Notes under the pieces: model-generated
Told to the model about the DNA's origin: nothing
Databases searched by the model: none
Seen by the model: the letters and a program-made list of their open reading frames with translations, nothing else
Made by a program: the position numbers and the translations under genes
Source of the DNA: a virus
Reading direction: 5' to 3' (one strand)
DNA: 26,358 nt
IMG/VR virus record: IMGVR_UViG_3300036814_000206
Location: 1 to 26,358 of that record
Shown here: piece by piece, positions 16,059-22,174 of the stretch
Layout of the letters: every line of letters starts with the position of its first letter
How positions within the stretch are numbered: position 1 is the first letter of the stretch

Positions 16059-17051
16059 TTATTGTATGCAGTTGATTTGGATCATGAGCTTCTCATCCAA
16101 ACGAGTTGCACCCATATCCATCTTGTAATAGATGTATGGGATAAACCGTTTGTTTGGAAGTTCGTCAATCCGAGCAACCACATCAGCCCAGATGCACAAA
16201 CCTAGTGCATTGGGATGGAACGCCAGCACCTTCTCAGCCGTGACTGAGCCAGAAGTGGGAGAAGCATCTGCCTCAGTTGGCAAAGACTCATAGCGGATAA
16301 AACGGAATCCTGCAAAATAATCGACTTTGCCGTCAACTAATGCGCGGATACTGTTGTAATCCACTGATTGAACCTTGGTTTCCTGAAGCAACGACTCAAT
16401 CTGCCTAGCAGAACAGACGATGATGAACAGGGGAACCCCATTCTGGTCGTACTGATCTACTTCTTGCTCAGAAAGCAGTCTACGCGCACGAAGCAACTTG
16501 TCCACTGTCAAAGCTGAACCTGCCGCTACATCTGCGGTATAGCCAAAGTCTGCAGGGATCTTCTGACTGGATGCGTTAAACCCCGTTTCCGAGAGAGCAC
16601 CGCCAACCATTCCAGTCCAAGTGTGAGCTGCAGCTGCCGTCATGTCGCTATCAGCAGACCCGTAATGGGTACCGTAAGCAGCATCAACAATGATTGAATC
16701 CATCTTCCGATTCATTGACATTGCTGCTGCACGCGCATAAGGCTGGATCACATCGTAGTTCATCCTACGCTGGTCCCATTCCTCCACTGCCGTACCAAAC
16801 TGGTAAGGCTGTGAACTAACCTTTCTGCGGGAGTGCTTGATAGGCATGATCGGAGAATCTGCAAAGCGAGAGGTGATTGCCTCTGCCTCAACAGTCCCGA
16901 CTTTATCCATAAACTCTACTAAACCAGAACAGTCAGGTTTTACCTGAACTACTGGCCGCAGACGCGAGTTCGTCTGCTGGATCTCCATTGCTACATCCTG
17001 CGCATAACGCTGGACGTAGGAAGTCTCGATCCCACTAAAATTAACTGCCAT
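16059..17051 (-). CDS. Major capsid protein (330 aa)
   Basis: Length (330 aa) and position between scaffold and tail-tube genes fit a major capsid protein, probably with the HK97 fold used by tailed phages. The N-terminal 30 residues are Q/R-rich, and a central segment reads QPYQFGTAVEEWDQRRMNYD. Later stretches include GVPLFIIVCSARQIESLL and a C-terminal IYYKMDMGATRLDEKLMIQI, a type of ending I have seen in capsid proteins of marine and BPP-1-related podoviruses. GGAG lies six bases before the ATG. The 150-base structured leader upstream suggests separate control of this highly expressed gene. The assignment rests mainly on synteny plus overall resemblance. Confidence 0.88.
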   Translation of the reverse strand: MAVNFSGIETSYVQRYAQDVAMEIQQTNSRLRPVVQVKPDCSGLVEFMDKVGTVEAEAITSRFADSPIMPIKHSRRKVSSQPYQFGTAVEEWDQRRMNYDVIQPYARAAAMSMNRKMDSIIVDAAYGTHYGSADSDMTAAAAHTWTGMVGGALSETGFNASSQKIPADFGYTADVAAGSALTVDKLLRARRLLSEQEVDQYDQNGVPLFIIVCSARQIESLLQETKVQSVDYNSIRALVDGKVDYFAGFRFIRYESLPTEADASPTSGSVTAEKVLAFHPNALGLCIWADVVARIDELPNKRFIPYIYYKMDMGATRLDEKLMIQINCIQ

Positions 17052-17201
17052 GGGTTACTCCATGAAGTGATTAAAAAAATCAGGCTTCAGGAATTACCCA
17101 CAACTAGAGTGGATTCCTATTCAGGGGGAAATCCGGGTCTCTCGATTATCCGGATTCAATGCTGATACTTACCTGCTCCCCACTATGGGGTGCCTACTCT
17201 C
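17052..17201 (-). promoter_or_regulatory. Structured 150-base leader of the capsid gene
   Basis: This is the longest gap inside the otherwise packed operon. It holds several inverted repeats: TGCCTAC/GTAGGCA (17191-17220, spanning the scaffold stop codon), CCCC/GGGG with a 5-base loop (17178-17190), and AATCCGG/CCGGATT with a 13-base loop (17130-17156). A run of seven T on the transcribed strand lies at 17073-17079, with no good GC stem immediately before it. No convincing promoter is visible. Likely roles are RNA processing or stabilisation, or partial termination, to separate capsid mRNA from the scaffold part. Confidence 0.5.
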
Positions 17202-17220
17202 TTATTGATTGGGGTAGGCA
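17191..17220. other. Inverted repeat spanning the scaffold stop codon
   Basis: TGCCTAC (17191-17197) pairs with GTAGGCA (17214-17220). G-T pairs could extend the stem to ten, with a loop that contains the scaffold stop codon. A second CCCC/GGGG hairpin follows directly in the direction of transcription. No T-run follows, so termination would have to be of another kind. Confidence 0.55.
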
Positions 17221-18020
17221 ATCTTAAAGAGTCGATCCATTCGTTTGGTCGCCTCTTTATGACTAGGGTTTTGATTATCCCTATACTGATCTAAAAAGTC
17301 CTTTTGATTATAAAGCTCGTTGATCTTCTCTTGTGCTGATGATGGCGTGAGATCTCCAACTCCTGCAGATTGCCCCATTACCAAATTGGCTTCGCCCATC
17401 ATCTTGCCCATCTTGTGAAATATCTTTACTACTTCCGGATGGTCAGAAAGACCAGAATCCTCTAACAATGCTACCGATTCTTTGGTTGCAAGCTGAGAGA
17501 ATGCACGCCTCGCAAGATCCATGTTCTCGTCAAACGCATCTCCGGGCCATTCTCTTTGCAGAGACTCCATGCCCTGATCGTACACGATCTGACGCTCCTG
17601 CATCTGTTGTTCCTTGCCCTGAACAACAATATCATTAAGCTCTCCCAAGATGTTCTGTGCTTGATCCTGAGTGAATCCTTGTTTGTGTGACCATCCTTTA
17701 AAATAATCTAGTCCTTCATCTTCATCATTATTGAACTCATCAAAAGTGTAATCCTCTGGTGCTTCAGGACGACCAAGTGCTCGATGAATCTGATCCCAAG
17801 ATTCTCCTTCTTGTGGAATCTTGAGAAAACTCTCTGGAGGGGCTCCCATCTTTCTGACGGCATGGACATAGCTGTTTGCGAGCTTATCCACAGAATCAAA
17901 ATTCTTCAGAGATGGTTCATGTGCTAATTCCCCTGGAAGCGTTGTCGCATCAAAGGGAGTCGGCATGAATTGGTCTTCCGAGGATTCATCCCCGGATTCA
18001 GTAACTTGTGCTTCCGTCAT
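17202..18020 (-). CDS. Capsid assembly scaffold protein (272 aa)
   Basis: This is a strongly acidic, helical protein. The first 30 residues are disordered and acidic (TEAQVTESGDESSEDQ). Residues 70-110 contain a GRPEAPEDYTFDEF segment typical of phage scaffold proteins, the centre is Q/E-rich and coiled (EQQMQERQIVYDQGMES), and the C-terminus is short and basic (KEATKRMDRLFKIAYPNQ), as in scaffolds whose tail binds the capsid protein. Position directly before the capsid gene fits T7 gp9. The start at 18020 lies inside the end of the preceding small gene (23-base overlap) with TGGA five bases upstream. It is expected to be needed only during prohead assembly. Confidence 0.88.
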   Translation of the reverse strand: MTEAQVTESGDESSEDQFMPTPFDATTLPGELAHEPSLKNFDSVDKLANSYVHAVRKMGAPPESFLKIPQEGESWDQIHRALGRPEAPEDYTFDEFNNDEDEGLDYFKGWSHKQGFTQDQAQNILGELNDIVVQGKEQQMQERQIVYDQGMESLQREWPGDAFDENMDLARRAFSQLATKESVALLEDSGLSDHPEVVKIFHKMGKMMGEANLVMGQSAGVGDLTPSSAQEKINELYNQKDFLDQYRDNQNPSHKEATKRMDRLFKIAYPNQ

Positions 18021-18270
18021 TAGATTCCATTTGTTCCAGCTTGGCGAGGACTTCCTCTGGAGATGTCCTTGCTCTCTTAAATAAGTCCAGGACTACGTTG
18101 CGCGCTCCTTCATTGAAGGCACTGACCCGCTCAGAATGTGGGTCAAACGTAGGACTAAACGCATTGTACCGAGAAGCAAGATCCGCAAGGATTTCCTTGC
18201 CTTCCGGTGTGTTAAAGAGGCTATGATAGACCTCCAACAAACGAGCCTGCTTACGACTCATAAGATTCAT
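17998..18270 (-). CDS. Bbp19-like small phage protein (90 aa)
   Basis: The pattern VYHSLFNTPEGKEILADL (residues 14-31) followed by F-x-P-TFDPHSER and AFNEGARNVVLDLFKRA (51-67) matches the small phage protein family I know from Bordetella phage BPP-1 Bbp19. Those are typically about 90 residues and are encoded beside portal and scaffold genes. Its function is unknown to me; an assembly or chaperone role at the portal has not been shown. The start overlaps the portal stop as ATGA, and the end overlaps the scaffold start, so all three are probably translationally coupled. Met4 (18261) is an alternative start without a good SD. Confidence 0.8.
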   Translation of the reverse strand: MNLMSRKQARLLEVYHSLFNTPEGKEILADLASRYNAFSPTFDPHSERVSAFNEGARNVVLDLFKRARTSPEEVLAKLEQMESNDGSTSY

Positions 18271-19943
18271 GCGGCTTCAGCCCTTGCTACATTGAGTTGT
18301 GCCGAAGACCGTTTCTCTTCTGTATCTGCCATCTGCGATTCAGCCTGCATCTGCTGCTGTGCTTGCTGTGCTTGCTGTTCTTGTTCCTGTATTTTTGCCA
18401 TCTCTTCATCAGAAAATACAGAAGATGGAGGGACATTGAGTATTTCTGCACTCAGTTCCGAAATGCGAGAGACATTGAGCCTTTTGATCGTTGTAGGATC
18501 AATCTGTGCCAGTGGCATGTGAAACTGGATCAACTGTCCAATTGCATTAAGCTCCAAAGTCCTCTGTGCTACTGAGACAGGATTAACATAAGACACCTGA
18601 ACATCCATGTCTTCCATGACAGGAGGAGGAGGTGGCAACATCCCTGCCCGTGCCATGACTCGGAAGGTGCGTTCAATCAGTGGACTAAGAAATTCTGCTT
18701 CTTGACGCGCCACAATTGGGCCAATGATCGCAAGACGATCTCTCTGACGGGTTGCAATCTCTGTTGCAGTGAACCGAAGAACATCTCCATCAGGAGCAAC
18801 TGGTCCCGGAAGCTCAATCAGATCCAGATAGAATGATTTATTGATTGCATCTCTTACCTGAGACATCTTTCCTTCTGCATAGCGAGGATCTCCCATCGGT
18901 AGCTGACCGATGATCTCCTTCTGGCTATATCCCACTCTGTGGATATTGATTGCACCGGGATATGTCTTTATTTGACCAAGGAATCCGTCATCAGGAAGAG
19001 TCAATGGAGGATCAACCTGTTTCTGAAGTGCTTTCAGATAGGTTTTTTCCATCTCATTGGACATGAGAACATCAGGAAGAGCATCTCCTCCCGGTCCACG
19101 ACCATAGATCTCATCCTCGTTTTTCGCCCATCTTGAGACGACATACGGAAACTCGTCATGTCCACCAATTCCTAAGATCTCATTCTTTTCTTTGAGAATA
19201 TGAATAGAAATAAAGGGTTTTGGAATCAACTGAAGCGGACCTCCTAACTTCAGTGCATGCCAAGGTTTTATCACATGGACGCAATCAAACTTCTCAAAGG
19301 GTTTTCCATTCTCCAGCTTCTTTAAAACTGATTCTGGGATCCTCTGTGTATCAAAATTCTCAACCAATGCCTTTGCAGTATAGGTGTATTCTCGATATGC
19401 AGAGTCTATCCGTCCTCGCTTGTTGACTGAATAGCATGTCTTTGCAAGTGGAAAACTTCTGAAGTAGGGACCGATCCCCGGAGCATCCTCGATGTACATA
19501 CTCCCTGTCCCAAAGGCGCCAAGATCAGTAAAATACTCATAGGCCGCAGGATGAAAATTAGACTTTGGAGACGAAAAGTGAACTTGTAATGCTCTTGTGA
19601 CTTCCTCCAACCACAACTGAACCTGACGATCCTGCTCCAGTTGTTTGATAGATGGTTTCAGAATGAACCAAGGTGCTGCGGCAGGAGTCAAAAGGTTATG
19701 GAGCCCTGCACTGAATCGTGTAAGTGCTCTTACTGCAGTTGAGTCAAAGATCTTTGCACGCCTTGCAAGTCCAGACGAATACTTAGTCTCAAAATCTGCA
19801 CGACGAGGACACATCAGATCAGCAATCTGCTGCCACTGACGCTCCCATGATGCTCTGTCGGTCTTCAGGGCATCAAGATCCTGAAGCACCTCAGATGCGG
19901 GGTTGCTGTCGTCTCCTGCATTGACAGGGGTAGAGAAAGCCAT
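18267..19943 (-). CDS. Portal (head-to-tail connector) protein, gp8-like (558 aa)
   Basis: The N-terminal half matches the T7-type head-to-tail connector family: SWERQWQQIADLMCPRR (32-48), IFDSTAVRALTRFSAGLHNLLTP (65-87) and PWFILKP (91-97). The central part includes PLAKTCYSVNKRGRID and VSRWAKNEDEIYGRGPGGDAL, also typical. Length is close to T7 gp8 (536 aa). The protein would form the dodecameric ring at one vertex, through which terminase pumps DNA and to which tubular protein A attaches. The C-terminus is a Q-rich helix (QEQEQQAQQAQQQMQAESQ). The start follows the upstream stop as TAAGATG. Confidence 0.94.
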   Translation of the reverse strand: MAFSTPVNAGDDSNPASEVLQDLDALKTDRASWERQWQQIADLMCPRRADFETKYSSGLARRAKIFDSTAVRALTRFSAGLHNLLTPAAAPWFILKPSIKQLEQDRQVQLWLEEVTRALQVHFSSPKSNFHPAAYEYFTDLGAFGTGSMYIEDAPGIGPYFRSFPLAKTCYSVNKRGRIDSAYREYTYTAKALVENFDTQRIPESVLKKLENGKPFEKFDCVHVIKPWHALKLGGPLQLIPKPFISIHILKEKNEILGIGGHDEFPYVVSRWAKNEDEIYGRGPGGDALPDVLMSNEMEKTYLKALQKQVDPPLTLPDDGFLGQIKTYPGAINIHRVGYSQKEIIGQLPMGDPRYAEGKMSQVRDAINKSFYLDLIELPGPVAPDGDVLRFTATEIATRQRDRLAIIGPIVARQEAEFLSPLIERTFRVMARAGMLPPPPPVMEDMDVQVSYVNPVSVAQRTLELNAIGQLIQFHMPLAQIDPTTIKRLNVSRISELSAEILNVPPSSVFSDEEMAKIQEQEQQAQQAQQQMQAESQMADTEEKRSSAQLNVARAEAA

Positions 19944-19944
19944 C

Positions 19945-20226
19945 TTAGTTTGCTACTCCGTATGCCTTGTTCTGCACCTTTGTCGTCTTCTTCTTTGTTG
20001 TCAGATTTGTCCGCACCCCTTCTGTCTTCCTCCGTAGGTATGGCTCTGAAGACATTGGGACGCTAACGTCCCCATAGGTGGAGGTTTCAGCAGCACCAGT
20101 ATCATCTTGACTCTCGTCATTCATCCCCGGAGAGAAAATGTCGTCTAACGGTTTCTTGATCTGTTGCCCCCAATGGGAAACCATATTGTGAAAACCCATC
20201 ATGTTAGTAGCTATCGTGTCGGACAT
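19945..20226 (-). CDS. Small hypothetical protein upstream of portal (93 aa)
   Basis: I chose the ATG at 20226 because AAGGAG lies five bases upstream; an in-frame ATG eight codons earlier (20250) lacks this. The product starts MSDTIATNMMGFHNMVSHWG, is acidic in the middle (DESQDDTGAAET) and very basic at the end (EPYLRRKTEGVRTNLTTKKK), and appears largely disordered. There is no membrane or catalytic motif. It ends one base before the portal start. Small proteins at this place may help head assembly or be minor virion proteins, but I do not recognise the family. Confidence 0.7.
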   Translation of the reverse strand: MSDTIATNMMGFHNMVSHWGQQIKKPLDDIFSPGMNDESQDDTGAAETSTYGDVSVPMSSEPYLRRKTEGVRTNLTTKKKTTKVQNKAYGVAN

Positions 20227-20277
20227 ATTGTCTCCTTTAGATTTACGCATAGGGCATAAGTGCCCCCTTTGCTTGTT

Positions 20278-20763
20278 TCAGAACCCATTTGGGATTTTCC
20301 TTACAAAAATATGATGATTTGCGCTGTTTCCATTCCCAATCACTTTGGGAAGACGCTTATCCAACACCTTATGATACTCTGATGTGTCTTCGCAGACAAT
20401 CAAGTATGTGTCTCTTCCAGACTGTGCCATCAATGTTTCCAAACAACCCCATGCAGACATTGAGTTCCTCATTGTGTTCTTCTCAGGGAGCATCCACCAA
20501 TAAACAGTTGGCGATTCCAGACAAAAACCTCCTGCAATCTGATTATCAACAACAATCATGTGCGTTGTTGCTACAGGAAAACCTTCTTCAGAATCAGGAC
20601 GTATTCTCTGGAATGTCTTGATTAGCCCTTTCTCGTCTTCTTCATTCCGGATCGGCATCACCCGAACCCGTGCAAGATCTAACTCTCTCTTCACCAAGGT
20701 CTCCTTCCCAGTTTCAGACACTTCATGCTGCAACTCCCCAATCCTCAAAGGCTTCCCACTCAT
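20278..20763 (-). CDS. Hypothetical protein, possibly GNAT-like acetyltransferase fold (161 aa)
   Basis: The frame is open from 20853, but the ATG at 20763 (MSGKPLRIGELQHEV) is preferred. It has AAAGGA just before it and overlaps the large terminase by only 41 bases rather than 131. The pattern THMIVVDNQIAGGFCLESPTVYWWMLPE followed by helix ETLMAQSG, strand DTYLIVCED, helix YHKVLDKRL and terminal HHIFVRKI resembles the strand/helix order of GNAT-type acyltransferase folds found in several phage proteins. The acetyl-CoA-binding Q/RxxGxG/A signature is not evident, so enzymatic activity is doubtful. It lies between terminase and head genes. The fold assignment is my inference from pattern only. 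Confidence 0.65.
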   Translation of the reverse strand: MSGKPLRIGELQHEVSETGKETLVKRELDLARVRVMPIRNEEDEKGLIKTFQRIRPDSEEGFPVATTHMIVVDNQIAGGFCLESPTVYWWMLPEKNTMRNSMSAWGCLETLMAQSGRDTYLIVCEDTSEYHKVLDKRLPKVIGNGNSANHHIFVRKIPNGF

Positions 20764-22168
20764 GTTCCTTTGTTCCGATGGCATGACTCTGTGGACGCTT
20801 GACCTCTGAAGTCTTTGCAAAACGTAAAGACTGAGCAGCGTAGCGGGTTGCACTCATCAAATCATCATTGATCTTAATGACCTTCCCATCCTTGCGGTGG
20901 TACATCCTGAACTCCTCAAACCAATCAAAACAGTAATCAAAGACAAAGAATCTTGAGGTTCTCATCTTGTCTAGCATGTTCATCAATCCTGCTTCCACAG
21001 ATTGTCCTCCTTCTGGATTCTCAAAATGCTTTACTCCCATGTTTAAGCCCTGCTGACGATAGATCTGTGCAAGTGGAATCCCTGATCCTTTATCATGCTG
21101 TGATCCGTCGTGAGGCCAAACAACAGGAATCCAATGTCCACGGGTCTTCATTGCTGCTGCATGAAACACTGGAGTCTCTGCACTTTTCCTGTATGTGTCA
21201 TAGACATATATTGCATCCGAGTCTCGATCATGTGCAAGCCAGACTGCTGCAGTTGGATGATCCCAGCCAAAATCCATTCCACAAATCTTGCTCCAGTGTT
21301 CTGGAATAGAAAACGATGGACGCTTGATGTCTTCTTCCTTTACTGGAAAGACCAAGCCTGATCCAAGAACTGGGATTCCCTTTGAGCGCATCTCCCTCTC
21401 ATGCTCTGGAAGTGCAGCTAATATCTCCTGCTTGACTTCATCATCCAAATGGGGAGCATCATCCCATGTTGCATTGAAAATCTGCTGATGGGGTTGGAGA
21501 TTGTTCATGAACTGTGCAATCACCTGAGTCATTCCAGATTCAGGAGTAAAGGTCATGTAGATCAATCCTCCTGATTTCAGAGATGCTCTCAATGCTTGTG
21601 AGTAAATGTCTTGTGGAGGTTCCTCATCCAACCATGTGACATCTACTGCTTTTCCCATCCATGCTTGTTTTCCTTGTTCATAACTCTTAAAAAAGAGTTT
21701 AGAGTTGCGTCCAGAAGTATGCTTCACCAACACACTCTGATACGCATTCGGAATCCCCGGCTGACGCTCTGTCTTTCCTATTGCATCCTTTGGAATTGCT
21801 CCATGACCAAAATCCTCTTCATCTCCGGGTGCTCCTAACAACTCTGCTTGTACAATGTCCCGAGTGTTGACTGTCGTGTTTCCTGCAGCCCATGCCTGTA
21901 TTGGAGTGTTGAACCGTGCCCCCTTCCACCACTTTGGATACCGTCCTGTTAGATGAGTTGCTAACTCTGCTGCACCACAATATGTCTTTCCTGTCTTGTT
22001 TGCTGCCATCAAAAGACGTTGCCGTGCAAGTCGTCCCTTGGAGTCTCGACCTTCATGGAACCGGATCTGATACTCATAGGGATCATAGAAGCTGAGACGA
22101 TTAGTATCTTCTGCCTCTGCAATACTCTCTGCAACTGTAATTGCTCGTCCTATGTTCCCTGATTCCAT
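20723..22168 (-). CDS. Terminase large subunit (481 aa)
   Basis: The ATPase half has Walker A AANKTGKT (55-62), Walker B VDVTWLDEEP (175-184) and a coupling-type MTFTPE (205-210). The RuvC/RNase H-like nuclease half has CGMDFGWDHPTAAVW (296-310, Asp299), WPHDG (351-355, Asp354) and INDDLMSATRYA (433-444, Asp435/436), giving the usual acidic triad. The protein cuts concatemeric DNA and drives packaging through the portal. Length is normal and all motifs are present, so it should be active. The SD before the ATG at 22168 is weak, and the gene begins six bases after the 930-aa gene, suggesting coupled translation. Confidence 0.96.
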   Translation of the reverse strand: MESGNIGRAITVAESIAEAEDTNRLSFYDPYEYQIRFHEGRDSKGRLARQRLLMAANKTGKTYCGAAELATHLTGRYPKWWKGARFNTPIQAWAAGNTTVNTRDIVQAELLGAPGDEEDFGHGAIPKDAIGKTERQPGIPNAYQSVLVKHTSGRNSKLFFKSYEQGKQAWMGKAVDVTWLDEEPPQDIYSQALRASLKSGGLIYMTFTPESGMTQVIAQFMNNLQPHQQIFNATWDDAPHLDDEVKQEILAALPEHEREMRSKGIPVLGSGLVFPVKEEDIKRPSFSIPEHWSKICGMDFGWDHPTAAVWLAHDRDSDAIYVYDTYRKSAETPVFHAAAMKTRGHWIPVVWPHDGSQHDKGSGIPLAQIYRQQGLNMGVKHFENPEGGQSVEAGLMNMLDKMRTSRFFVFDYCFDWFEEFRMYHRKDGKVIKINDDLMSATRYAAQSLRFAKTSEVKRPQSHAIGTKEHEWEAFEDWGVAA

Positions 22169-22174
22169 ATCGTT

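Noticed and set aside
17073-17079. Run of seven T before the capsid gene as an intrinsic terminator
   Set aside because: No GC-rich stem directly precedes it on the transcribed strand, so it is kept only as part of the structured leader.
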